From Hydractinia symbiolongicarpus (lineage: Eukaryota; Cnidaria; Hydrozoa; Anthoathecata; Hydractiniidae): a DNA stretch of 26,500 nucleotides. Where the stretch lies: assembly GCF_029227915.1 (NCBI RefSeq), contig NC_079886.1:13043501-13070000 (forward strand). Direction: 5' to 3'. Position 1 is the stretch's first letter. Each line of letters starts with the position of its first letter. Shown piece after piece: positions 9,301 to 16,006 of the stretch. Under the pieces are notes generated by a model. It ran no database searches and was not told the origin of the DNA. It saw nothing but the letters and a program-made list of their open reading frames with translations. The position numbers and the translations under genes were made by a program.

Positions 9301-12300
9301 TTAAAACGTTCGCGATTCAGTTATTTTCAGCTCTTCCTCTGATTGATAATCCTTTGTGTACTACTATCGAGAACAATAAAAGATGGAGTGCGATATAATA
9401 CATCCTTTGTATGCAACTTTATTTTTAATTAGTTTAAACTCTCCATCTGAATGACTTGCATGTAATTTTTTAAAGGAACTATATATACAAAAGAAATACA
9501 AGTGCCGGAGAGACTATCGAATATCTCGAGATATTCGATATCGGATATCTGCTGAGATATTCGACTCTCGGCCAACGACTGCACGAATATCCAAAAATAT
9601 TCTGTCAGACGCTCCCGCCTAAGGTGCATGATAAAATGCTAATATTATTGTGTACATAAAACAATTGTTGTCAGTGTTCTTGACGTTTATTATAGATCAA
9701 ACTTAAAAAAAAAACATCGCCAGCTTCATCAATTAATTATATTGACGACGTTTCGGCCGTATGCGGCCATTATCAAGTCATGCTACAAACATTATTACGT
9801 AAAAGATTATATTTATTTTATATACATTACGATCGTACGATACAATTATCGTACGATATATCAATCAACAAAGAGGAATAATGGAACAGATGCAATATTT
9901 CTATTCAAAGCTTGTTTATCCCTATGGATTAATAAACTCTCCTTCAGCTCTAGATCGTAGTTATTCCTAGCGGTGAAGAGCATTGAAAAATTTTCCAAAC
10001 AAGGCTTAGACTGACAGTATAATACATGCTCGGATACGGCTGAAAAATAAGGACTTTTGGTCGCTTTTCTGGTTAAAGCTGAGATCCCCATGTGTTCACC
10101 GGGTCTTACCTTTAAATGTCTTGCCAATATAGATATCGATGAAACTGGTGATGTTTTTCTTTTACATTTAATTATAACCACACACCAACATCTACAACAA
10201 TATTTTTTATAGATCCTGTTGCTCTTAATTTTTGTATATTGTTGTATGTTTTCAGGATTTCCATCGATCTCGGTTTTTCCCATGAATTAAATACTTTTTT
10301 CAGTTTTTCGATGAGTTCTAAGTGATATTTTTGCTCTACTATAAAAGTTTTTATTGCAGACCAGGCGGTGTTTATGTTGTCCGGTCTGACGATTTTTTTA
10401 AGTGTTGATTTTGCGGCTTGTTGCATTTCCTTAACATATTTATATCGAATTGCAATGGTTAAATTTTTGAGTTATCTTATGTAGATTCCGTATATGGAAG
10501 CAGAGTTGTTGGTATGACAAAATCTGTTTCTAGATTTATTTTTATAGTGAAGATAGGATTGAAGTATACCCACGCATTTTACCCTTTACTTCCAGCTCGC
10601 CGGTTTTAGCTCACCTTATAAGATTCTGGATTTATCGAATCCGAGTGTGTGGGGAGGAGGAGCTATCTACTCGAATATTTCAGTCTAAAAGGGCCTCTAA
10701 ACTCGTTGCTAAACTCGTTATCGTCTCAAATTATATTAATTTGTAAACGAGACGAAAGTATCTCTCTAGAAAGGACTCACCTCGAAATGGATTGTTTGCA
10801 CCACCACTGAGAGTTCCCATTTCTACAGGAGTTTGATTTGAACTTCCTATTTCAATTGGAGATTGCCCTCCCATATTTAATTGAGTAGCTGCGCTCATGG
10901 TTTGACCAGAGATTCCTGTAAAAATGGCAACACATTAATTTATAAAAATATCTATCAAGTCTTTTAATTTTTGCTTGAAAAATAATTTGATGCGTGCTTA
11001 TCCAAAAACAAAACCAATATGTGCAGGCTTACCATTGTTATCTGTCATACTTGACTCAGTCAAAGGTGAAGTTGCTTGATTTGGTATTTGTGGAGAACCA
11101 GTGTTTGGGTCCAATCCTTCTGTTGCGCCTCCTTGTAAGCCTTGAAACTGATCTGCTGCAGAACTTCCTAAATGAAAAAATTTACACAGTAACACTGTTT
11201 GGTAGAACATTTTTGCTATCGTCAAGTTTTAAATTAGTTATCACACGACAGTTACCATTACTGCTAGGTGTGGTAGTACGACTGTACTTGTAATAATGAG
11301 TAGGTGTCAAGAGAAAGAAATAAGTATACCTCCTAAACTTCCTAAATTTATTTCCTCTGTTCCGCCTAGTCCTCCTGCGTTACTGAAACTACTTGTACTA
11401 CTTAGACTGGATAAACCACCAGCGCCAGCTAAACCGGATAAACCTCCAGCTCCTCCTAAACCGGAAAAACTGGATTCACCAATTCCTGGTATGTTGGGTA
11501 GATTCGGGGACTCTGTATTGACTTGTTCTTTCTGTCCAACTACACTTACTTGACCCATGCTGCTTTGCGTTGCTTTAGTTATCTCATCTTGAATCTGAGT
11601 TAATTCTCGGTTGCTTTCAGATGAAATAAGAGCATTATAGTTCTAAAAAGGATAATCATAGTTATTGTTTACATATTGCACCAGCAGGGAAAAAATAAAT
11701 CGAATTTTATTCAATACTCTGAGAAAGATGCAACTGCTGTGTGCTCATACAAGAAAACTATGACATGCTAAAGTATCATGTGCTTAGCTCTTTACCTGCA
11801 TTTCTTGTGATGCTTGTTCCTTGGGAGATAATGATGACGAAGCTGACGATGAAGAACTGCCAGTAGAACTTTTAGATGCCGCTTCATCTTCTCCATCATC
11901 GTATGTATCTCCGTTAGAAAATTTTTTCTCCTCTTCGGCCTCCATCGCTAAACGATCTTCCAGTTTCGTGTCTTCTTTATATGATGTTTTTGTAGCCGAC
12001 TCATCACCACCTAACAGAATTTTTTTTTATCAATTCATTAAGGTGCTTAGGTATGTGCAGAAATACTAAGAGATGTGCAGTGTTCAATAAAATCAAACCT
12101 AGAAGGATGGACAAAGAGAAGGAGGTATAATTTCATTTAAAGAAACGTAAATCTATTCATTTTATATTGTTTTTAATTTAAAAGGAAACAGCTCGATGTT
12201 AACAACAGGCTGAGCGCTTAGTACAGATAAACTCTTTCCCACATCCGTATAGGCGTAATACCTTTTTCGGAAAAAACTTTATTGCAACAATTTAAATAAG

Positions 12301-15300
12301 AACAGCTAGTAGCTACTAGTAGTGACTTCCTCAATATATACGTTTGTAGCCAAAATTACTAGTTTGTTTAAGATTTTTACATGGATAGAAAACGTGACAA
12401 TATATTTATCTTAACCTGTAATATTAGCCGTATTTTTGTGAGTTGAAAAGGGTTGCGCTGCAGCTTTATTTCGGAAAATTCCCGCAGAACTATGACTTGC
12501 TGAGTTCCAAATTCAACCTACAATTACGTAAATATGTTTTTTGTATACCAAAAATATAGCTGTCAATAGTTTCTAGTATTTACGATAAAACGCACTTAAA
12601 GTCAAATATAATCAATCGATGGATTATTATAGCCAGCGCAGCAGCCTTTGCGATTTCTAATTTTCTTTGAAATGTCTGTTGCTAGCGCAGGTTCAAATTC
12701 TCAGTTGTGTGCGATGCTGGACGTTCCATTTTGTTCTTTTGTTTCAGAAAATAGTTCTTTGTGAGAACTGCTAATGCAATTTTGATTTGTATGGGCAATT
12801 TTTTTACTGAGAATAGTTGTCCTAAGTTGTGAGGCATGCATAGCTAGCTATTTTAGAATATTTAGCTAAATTCTATTGATTTTTGATTCTGCAATATACG
12901 GTTAGATTAAGACATAATAAACAATGTAAATTGTCCTTGATAAAATTGTATGGCTAACGTCTTAGATGCTTTTAGTAATGGGATTGGTAGCACAAAACTT
13001 TAAAATTATGTTCTTATTTTTTTTAAAAAATAAAATATTTTATTAGTAGTAAAATCCAACCTCCATGGGACAATCAAGTTTTATTATTTTTAGCGTAGCA
13101 TAATTCACACGCTAAACCGCTAAAGTTTCATAAAAAAGATCAATTAAAAGAAGAGCCTGTTAAGAAATACCAGAACACAGCCCGTTAGAAATTTAATAGA
13201 TTAATCTCCTTCTTTATCCACTTAGATTAATCTGTAAATAAAAAACAAGTACATAAATTTTTTCACCTACTTTTGGTCACTGCTTTTGTATGCAGCAAAC
13301 CCAAAGCATTTCCTAAAAGATATGAAATAATAAAAATTACAGTTGTTTGAAGTCAGGAAGAAATTATCTAGAATAATGTCAACGTTCCTACATTCAAATA
13401 ATGCCATGCATGCTTGAAGTACGCCTTTCTTGCGCAGTTTTATGCTTAATTTATGATGTGAGAAGGGTGTTCTGGTATCTGCTGTTACAATAAATAAGTA
13501 AAAATGAAAAATAAAACTCTTTTGACCGTTTTAAACGTACCAAATAATCCAGTATATATCCTGTTCTGTATATAAACCCATATTTCCGTCCAGTTATAAG
13601 CCCACTTGAACGACGAAAAAAAGAAGCTATATTTAGGTTATACGATTATAAGGCAAACTAACATCTTTCACAGAACAATTAATTGCGTCCAAGAAAGTTT
13701 TCTTCGTTTTTTTTGTTTTATTTTAGCTTCATACCACACCACTACCAAGCAAAACAAAACAATAACCTGATGCTCGAGCAAAGTGGAAAAACATGTTTTA
13801 AAGAAAAGTGAAATGTGACCTATCCAACTATTTTGTTAACATCCTGTAGTTTGCAAGATTAAACACAGAGATAAGTTAATAGATAATCTAAAATAGTCTG
13901 GTCAATAGCATGTCAAAGTTAGAAAATAAAAATCAACGTAGGGGATGCAAACGCCACGCCACGCCTCTTATATGCGGGATTTTATGGTATAAAATTTAAG
14001 AGATTCATTAAGTGAAATCGTTCGATTTTTAAATTTAATTTCTATAATAGGCTTTTTCGATATGTATTTTTATTTAAGAACTAGATGCGCTTTGAATAAG
14101 ATATTTAAAGATATGGTGACTGCATATGCGCGTGCTACAAAATAAACCTACGCAATCCAGTTGATACTAGGTCGGATGCAACAGGTGGAGCAGGTTTGGT
14201 TCTAACATTCAGCACTGCAGAAAGAAAAGATTTTATCTGTAAAAGTTTGGACGTATGAAAGTTTTTTTTATTACATAATTTACTGTTTTTGTTGTTGTGA
14301 AGTTCCTTGAGCATTCAGATGTTTTTTATAAGCAGCTATAAATTTATTAAAGTTTGTATCAAATTTGCTATTACTTCCTAGAAACTACCTAGGGAGAGCT
14401 CAAATCTCCCAATCAAGTGATTTAATGGAAATAAAATATGAAAATTATTGTTCATGCAACAAATAGTCACCATGGCAACAGGAATAATGATAAATGAATG
14501 ACAGTGTGGAGGTGAGGCGTTTTATAAAGAACACCTACTTAGAGGGTGACGAGTTTGAACTTGTTTTCCGCGAATCGCTGACACTGCAAGAAAAAAACGT
14601 TGAAGGTGACACGCGAGCGGTGTACATTAACGAAAATCAAAGCAGAAGCAAACTGGTCAAATAGTATAGGTTTTACAATATTTCGGTAGCTAAAAAAGTT
14701 AGATACTGTATTACTGTAAAAGACAGGGCCGACGAATTGGATTTGAAGGTGGAGGAGCCATTATAATAACTAAGTAGGCCCCATCATGGTTGGGGCTGCT
14801 TTAAAAAATCTTTTGATATTTCTCCAGATTGCCTAAATCGGAATTCAAATTTTAAAGCTTTCGTTAACTGTATTTTGAAACTTTCTAAGATAATTCCTTA
14901 TTATCTTCAGACTCCGTCAGCCCGGGCCTGTTATGAATAGTACATGTTAAAGGAAGTAAATGCCAGATTTATAAAAGTTTCACTCGTTACCTATACATTG
15001 AACAAGAAATGATGTAATGTTCGTGCCAGATGACCAGGGAGCTCGATCATGCTAATCATGAATCACCTTAACTAATGACTAACGTGACAAATGTGACTAG
15101 CTGAAATGCACTTACTTAATGCTGCAAGATCAATGGGTGCATGGGTGGCTGGTTTTCCACGAATACTTTTTACGGTTGTCTCCCCATCTCCGTCTTTTTC
15201 TGGAATAAGTTCCTCTGCGTTCTTTGGCCGATGGTCTAAACGACCTATAAATAATAAAAATTTTTTATAAAAATATGGTGCTGGAAAGCTCACGAGCGCG

Positions 15301-15883
15301 CGTTGTTCAAGATATATTTCCACTTGCTGTAATCTAGGAAATCGCATGTTCTGAATATTTTTAATCACGTTAAGTGGACATTTCTTCACTTACCCATTTT
15401 CTTTTGAAACTTCAGTACTAAATTATTTAACTTTTTGGCCATTTCAACCATCTTTTTATCCGATTCTTCCTCTAGAGCTGCATTTTCTTTTTCTTTTGTT
15501 TCTGCTGATGTCAGCTCTGCAGATATTTCTTTATCCCCTTTGTTGAGATCTGCCACTTCCTTTTCTTTGACATCTGCAACATGTGTATCTTCTTTGCTCT
15601 TTGGTTTTTCATGAAATTTTGCAAGCTCAGCAACTTTTTTATCTAATGTTTCTTTCAGATCTGTAGAGGATCGTGTACTTTTATCACCTGAAGAAGTAAA
15701 ATGTTCAGCCTCTTCTTGATTATGTTCACCCTCTTTATTCCTTGTCTCCTTGGCGGCTTGTTCGGACTCTTTCTCAGCTTTATCTAAGGCTTCTTTGACT
15801 TGTTGCTCTCCTGATTTACCTGCTACTATATCAAGCGGTTTCGCAAACACTAAAAAAATGAAAATCTGGTTGCACAACATCAT
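3315..15883 (-). CDS. Cysteine-free, low-complexity secreted protein gene (ten coding exons)
   Basis: I do not recognise the family. The span contains introns. Ten exons join by GT-AG sites in one frame to about 572 residues. Residues 1-22 are signal-peptide-like: Met-Met-Leu-Cys, then a hydrophobic run IFIFLVFA, with possible cleavage after VFA or VAG. Residues 23-206 are Lys/Glu-rich and probably helical. Residues 242-313 are acidic and end in a Ser run. Residues 350-420 hold Gly-Leu-Ser repeats. Residues 418-548 are rich in Gln, Asn, Gly and Met, with recurring SPIEIGS, TPVEMGT and SLELGQ. No cysteine follows residue 4. All junctions are phase 1 except exon 5/6, which is phase 0. The composition suggests a disordered extracellular matrix, adhesive or fibre-like protein; this is inference. 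The 7.1 kb ninth intron is packed with transposons. The exact 5' end and the three smallest or last exons are the least certain parts. Confidence 0.65.
3519..3641 (-). CDS. Host gene exon 9, Gln/Gly/Met-rich
   Basis: The acceptor is TATTGTTAG|GT and the donor is CAACAAC|GTATGT. The exon is 123 bases, 41 codons, phase 1 at both ends. It encodes a cysteine-free segment rich in Gln, Met, Ser and Gly, with QSLELGQIGGEQQQ at its end. This echoes the E-[IML]-G motifs of exon 8. The intron upstream is 7.1 kb and the one downstream is about 130 bases. Confidence 0.75.
3730..3850 (-). mobile_element. Retroposon-like 3' end with (AAAGT)n tail
   Basis: Read on the minus strand, a GC-rich stretch with two small hairpins (GACCAG/CTGGTC near 3810-3826 and CAGCCG/CGGCTG near 3757-3774) runs into a short AAAGTAAAGTAAAG tail at about 3727-3740. 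A GC-rich block with a simple-sequence 3' tail in AT-rich surroundings is typical of a SINE or LINE end. I see no box A/B, so class and 5' end are unknown. Confidence 0.4.
3851..4426. other. Intronic non-coding stretch
   Basis: AT-rich, no open frame of note. It is part of the host gene's large ninth intron. Confidence 0.5.
4427..4811. mobile_element. MITE-like foldback element
   Basis: The left end TATTAGTAGTGGTAGTGTGAC and the reverse complement of the right end (TATTAGCAGAGGAGTGTGAC) match over about 22 bp, with the pairing continuing into ACAAWAATAA. The interior is AT-rich and non-coding. It holds two further foldbacks: TTGGCAGCTAGCTATA/TATGGCTAGCTAGCCAA near 4506-4537, and a long AT hairpin near 4623-4679. 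This is the structure of a non-autonomous DNA transposon. No target-site duplication is certain. Confidence 0.6.
4875..4998. repeat. 19-bp direct repeats flanking a palindrome
   Basis: TAATCACAAATTGTTTATT occurs at 4875-4893 and again, identical, at 4980-4998, enclosing the 62-bp palindrome. Similarity continues for a few bases past each copy (GTTTTGG versus TTTTCGG). Confidence 0.85.
4921..4982. repeat. Near-perfect 62-bp palindrome without a loop
   Basis: The arms 4921-4951 and 4952-4982 are reverse complements at 28 of 31 positions, centred on GAACATGTTC. It could extrude as a cruciform or form a long hairpin in RNA. Confidence 0.9.
4999..6190. other. Intronic non-coding stretch with small repeats
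   Basis: No gene is seen. It contains a 10-bp inverted repeat, TCTATTCTCT/AGAGAATAGA, at 5133-5153, and a direct repeat of CTGGCAATACTTATA near 5768 and 5797. The rest is AT-rich intron. Confidence 0.5.
6195..6634 (+). pseudogene. Polinton-associated unknown protein, broken
   Basis: The coding frame starts near 6195-6244 (K-E-T-A-S-A-K-A) with an Ala/Ser-rich stretch. It appears to shift by one base near 6285, where an Ala/Thr run meets a Gly run. It then continues from ATG 6302 with a charged, helical segment (DEERIRHDKALERLTKDRD), two stops at 6419-6424, and more charged sequence ending with E-P-K-L-N-D-Y-Y. The product has no function I can name. Its place before a capsid-like gene and the ATPase suggests a virion or membrane protein of the element, which is inference. 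Confidence 0.45.
6641..7242 (+). pseudogene. Polinton-associated structural-like protein, broken
   Basis: An open frame of 133 codons from 6641 (start M-D-I-S-K-S-F-E-F-E at 6656) is followed in another frame, from about 7060, by ...VNVEPKNILYKRLSW, a TAG at about 7115, and ...SLNVSIVDGNGNKI...LFIYVKHI. The tail pattern (V-x-P-x-N-x-L-Y-K...V-D-x-x-G-x-x-I...) resembles the C-terminal beta-rich region of proteins I associate with Maverick-like elements, perhaps minor virion components. At least one frameshift and one stop break it. The family name is uncertain. Confidence 0.5.
7388..7806 (+). pseudogene. Polinton-associated conserved protein, broken
   Basis: From ATG 7388 the frame has a TGA at 7442-7444, then reads S-Y-H-R-W-E-E-V-K-K-H-F and KEMLLGGINLGGYYT. 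It shifts near 7600 into a second frame with LYEKFALWIHIRTTGDIKL, a GSGRR turn, VTLQIEK and AQINIMG, and ends in a normal stop at 7804-7806, two bases before the ATPase start. The hydrophobic, strand-rich pattern suggests a virion protein. The close spacing to the ATPase supports a polycistron-like order within one element. Confidence 0.5.
7808..8398 (+). pseudogene. Packaging ATPase (FtsK/A32-like) of a Polinton, broken
   Basis: In the family this enzyme uses ATP to pump DNA into capsids. The P-loop is at 7844-7867 (V-G-Q-I-G-stop-G-K-T), with TGA at 7856-7858 replacing one glycine-region residue. Further on are VVVLCSTLKWNKTYL, a TAG, a frameshift into FLVEPGDKLFEVIEFL, another shift, a Walker B-like VVFMMDN near 8069-8089, the sensor-like LSISGRH at 8138-8158, and QVYSAIPINI. 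A final fragment at 8274-8398 contains KHSCLYIRLE. The motif order matches the family throughout. At least three stops or shifts make it inactive. Confidence 0.75.
8540..8735 (+). mobile_element. SINE-like retroposon with A-rich tail
   Basis: A GC-richer block (8551-8695) with a GGTTCTAAATCC box B-like word near 8625 runs into a long A-rich tail of CAAA and AAAAT units at 8691-8735. This is the expected layout of a plus-strand SINE. Box A is not convincing, so the RNA ancestor is unclear. Confidence 0.4.
8854..8922 (+). other. tRNA-like pol III sequence, degenerate
   Basis: Box A TAGCTCAGTGGG at 8861-8872 fits TRGCNNAGYNGG exactly. A weaker box B, GGTTTTAATC, lies at 8906-8915, at normal tRNA spacing (45 bases). 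The D-stem and acceptor pairing are broken, so this is not a working tRNA. It is a tRNA relic or the head of a tRNA-derived SINE. Confidence 0.4.
9045..9205. mobile_element. Foldback MITE with ~38-bp terminal inverted repeats
   Basis: CAGATATTCAGC...GGTAAAATCGGATATC...GTAATTA at about 9054-9091 is repeated inverted at about 9154-9192 with only a few differences. Between them lies a second stem, ATATTTGAC/GTCGAATAT, around CGCGCAGCGGAG. The right flank TTTTATCATGCAC recurs inverted at about 9628-9640. It is non-coding and looks like a self-folding transposon. Confidence 0.7.
9493..9640. mobile_element. Second foldback element, related to the 9.05-kb one
   Basis: It contains a perfect 26-bp palindrome at 9515-9540 built on GAATATCTC, a third copy of that unit at 9562-9571 giving an alternative larger stem (GAGAGAC/ACTCTC), and the end GTGCATGATAAAA at 9628-9640 that is the reverse complement of the right flank of the previous element. 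Together the two may be parts of one 600-bp foldback. Confidence 0.55.
9515..9540. repeat. Perfect 26-bp palindrome
   Basis: Each 13-base half (TATCGAATATCTC) is the exact reverse complement of the other and there is no spacer. It could extrude as a cruciform. Confidence 0.95.
9832..9857. repeat. 11-bp inverted repeat, 4-base loop
   Basis: ATCGTACGATA and TATCGTACGAT are separated by CAAT. It lies just 3' of the Penelope-like coding end and may form a stable hairpin in the element's transcript. Confidence 0.85.
9861..10426 (-). pseudogene. Penelope-like protein C-terminus with GIY-YIG-type endonuclease, broken
   Basis: In this family the endonuclease nicks target DNA for retrotransposition. 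The upstream frame (10172-10426) has a helical segment (FIVEQKYHLELIEKLKKVF) typical of the linker after the reverse transcriptase. A second frame (9861 to about 10160) carries ARHLKVRPGEHMGISALTRK, then KSPYFSAVSEHVLYC and LKESLLIHRDKQALNRN, matching the order R-EH...H..C...E in GIY-YIG domains of Penelope elements. The GIY-YIG strand itself is degraded near 10130-10200, and the two frames are out of register. Inactive. Confidence 0.7.
10431..10780. other. Intronic non-coding stretch
   Basis: No exon with a fitting phase is found on the minus strand. A donor-like GTGAGC near 10610 has no open upstream partner. Confidence 0.5.
10781..10915 (-). CDS. Host gene exon 8, Gly/Gln/Ser-rich with repeated P-x-E-x-G
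   Basis: The acceptor is CATTTTTACAG|GA and the donor is TTTCGAG|GTGAGT, both strong. It is 135 bases, 45 codons, phase 1 to phase 1. The product contains QSPIEIGSSNQTPVEMGTLS, two direct copies of a seven-residue motif. It has the same length and phase as exon 7, suggesting exon duplication. Confidence 0.85.
11033..11167 (-). CDS. Host gene exon 7, Gly/Gln/Thr-rich
   Basis: The acceptor is TTCATTTAG|GA and the donor is AACAATG|GTAAGC. It is 135 bases, phase 1 at both ends. The segment is Gly/Gln-rich (SAADQFQGLQGGATEGLD) and then Pro/Ser/Thr-rich (SPQIPNQATSPLTESS). There is no cysteine. Confidence 0.85.
11330..11642 (-). CDS. Host gene exon 6, Gly-Leu-Ser repeat segment
   Basis: The acceptor is TCCTTTTTAG|AAC in phase 0 and the donor is TTAGGAG|GTATAC in phase 1. 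It is 313 bases. It begins with a helical part (NYNALISSESNRELTQIQDE) and then has glycine-rich repeats (FSGLGGAGGLSGLAGAGGLS) with SLSSTSSFSNAGGLGG. This looks like an elastomeric or silk-like spacer; function is inferred from composition only. Confidence 0.85.
11796..12010 (-). CDS. Host gene exon 5, acidic and Ser-rich
   Basis: The acceptor is ATTCTGTTAG|GT (phase 1) and the donor is GAAATGCAG|GTAAAG (phase 0). It is 215 bases. The product is charged (EDTKLEDRLAMEAEEEKKF), then acidic (NGDTYDDGEDEAA), then a Ser run with one Ala (GSSSSSASSSLS). The Ser run and its acidic flank are candidate phosphorylation or glycosylation sites. Confidence 0.85.
12011..13270. other. Intron between exons 4 and 5
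   Basis: No further exon with a compatible phase is convincing. A phase-0 open stretch at about 12415-12530 bounded by AG and GT does not fit the phase-1 neighbours. Confidence 0.5.
13271..13312 (-). CDS. Host gene exon 4, 42-base microexon (candidate)
   Basis: The acceptor ATCTTTTAG|GA and donor CCAAAA|GTAGGT bound exactly 14 codons, phase 1 to phase 1. They link exon 3 (C|GA, Arg) to exon 5 (A|GT, Ser) without a stop. The product is NALGLLHTKAVTK-like. Its small size makes a chance match possible. Confidence 0.45.
14152..14214 (-). CDS. Host gene exon 3, 63-base exon (candidate)
   Basis: It has a very good acceptor (CTTTTCTTTCTGCAG|TG) and donor TTGC|GTAGGT, 63 bases, phase 1 at both ends. 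The product is Pro/Val/Ser-rich (NVRTKPAPPVASDLVSTG). The strong pyrimidine tract and the fitting phase are the main evidence. Confidence 0.55.
14267..14272 (-). terminator. Candidate poly(A) signal after the alternative last exon
   Basis: AATAAA on the minus strand starts 8 bases after the TAA at 14280-14282. It would allow an early transcript end before exon 3. Its closeness to the stop is unusual. Confidence 0.35.
14280..14377 (-). CDS. Alternative terminal exon of the host gene (short isoform)
   Basis: The acceptor GTTTCTAG|GA enters in phase 1. The frame encodes SNSKFDTNFNKFIAAYKKHL and NAQGTSQQQKQ, then stops at TAA. Asn/Gln/Lys content matches the host gene. Joined to exons 1-2 it would give about 238 residues, a secreted Lys/Glu-rich protein without the Gly-rich part. 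Splicing out at ACA|GTAAAT gives the wrong phase for exon 3, so a terminal exon fits best. It could instead be a chance frame. Confidence 0.45.
14494..14766 (+). pseudogene. Unrecognised coding-like fragment with one internal TAG
   Basis: From ATG 14494 the frame runs through NTYLEGDEFELVFRESLTLQ and NVEGDTRAVYINENQSRSKL to a TAG at 14662-14664. It then continues in the same frame (RFYNISVAKKVRYCITVKDR...) to a double TAA at 14764-14769. Base composition is clearly GC-richer than the intron around it, and amino-acid use is balanced and charged, unlike chance AT-rich frames. It lies antisense to the host gene between exon 2 and the alternative last exon. I do not recognise the family; a decayed transposon or retrocopy is most likely. 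An ATG in an ideal CACCATGG context at 14472 opens a 10-codon frame overlapping its start. Confidence 0.5.
14778..14796 (+). repeat. GC-rich hairpin after the 14.5-kb fragment
   Basis: GCCCCA and TGGGGC pair around TCATGGT, 11 bases after the double TAA. It may be the 3' end structure of the element or transcript that carried the fragment. Confidence 0.6.
15116..15244 (-). CDS. Host gene exon 2
   Basis: The acceptor is TTATTTATAG|GT and the donor is GCATTAA|GTAAGT, both strong. It is 129 bases, 43 codons, phase 1 at both ends. It encodes a charged segment (PKNAEELIPEKDGDGETTVK) and then RGKPATHAPIDLAAL. It is the last exon shared by the long form and the proposed short form. Confidence 0.85.
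15394..15883 (-). CDS. Host gene exon 1: signal peptide and Lys/Glu-rich helical region
   Basis: I start at ATG 15881-15883 because it gives a signal-peptide-like opening (Met-Met-Leu-Cys-Asn-Gln, then IFIFLVFA). The rest is charged and probably coiled or single alpha-helix (VKEALDKAEKESEQAAKETR; LKETLDKKVAELAKF; KMVEMAKKLNNLVLKFQKK). The donor is ATGG|GTAAGT at 15394/15393. The hydrophobic stretch overlaps a good acceptor (CATTTTTTTAG|TG, exon start 15849, phase 1), so a separate upstream signal-peptide exon is the alternative. There are no cysteines after the signal region. Confidence 0.7.
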
Positions 15884-15933
15884 TCTCTGCAATAAGGCCT
15901 TCTGGGTTTATAAGTCTAAGTCTATAGTCTAAA

Positions 15934-15969
15934 CTATTTAAATTCTTCTTCTAATTGTTCGATTGACAT
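15934..15969 (-). other. Candidate upstream ORF, 11 codons plus stop
   Basis: ATG 15967-15969 opens M-S-I-E-Q-L-E-E-E-F-K and stops at TAG 15934-15936, about 50 bases before the host start codon. It may modulate translation if the transcript starts upstream of it. Confidence 0.3.
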
Positions 15970-16000
15970 GTTTGTTGTGTTAGGTAATGTTAAATTGTTC

Positions 16001-16006
16001 TTTATA
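16001..16006 (-). promoter_or_regulatory. Possible TATA box
   Basis: TATAAAG on the minus strand lies about 30 bases before the proposed upstream ORF and 120 bases before the host start codon. In 70% AT sequence this is weak evidence on its own. Confidence 0.25.

Larger units (their letters stand above)
9715..10430 (-). mobile_element. Penelope-like element, 3' part
   Basis: On the minus strand a broken frame for the C-terminal endonuclease is followed by the non-coding end. There, ACTTGATAATGGCCG...CGGCCGAAACGTCG at about 9745-9780 is a word I know from Penelope-like elements of many invertebrates. The reverse transcriptase core is missing, so the copy is 5'-truncated or interrupted. It lies in the same strand sense as the host gene, inside its ninth intron. 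Confidence 0.75.

Noticed and set aside
11296-12069. Plus-strand frames at 11296-11553 (Pro/Lys-rich) and 11821-12069 (Ser/Asp-rich)
   Set aside because: They are antisense shadows of host exons 6 and 5; the minus-strand reading has splice sites and joins in frame.
12415-12530. Open segment on the minus strand bounded by GTAG and ACAG|GTTAAG
   Set aside because: It is open only in phase 0, while both neighbouring exons need phase 1, and it lacks a pyrimidine tract.
13392-13481. A 90-base phase-1 open segment with AG and GT borders on the minus strand, a possible extra host exon
   Set aside because: Joining it to the following exon at 13312 creates a TGA, its composition is basic and unlike the neighbours, and its donor GTAGGA is weak.
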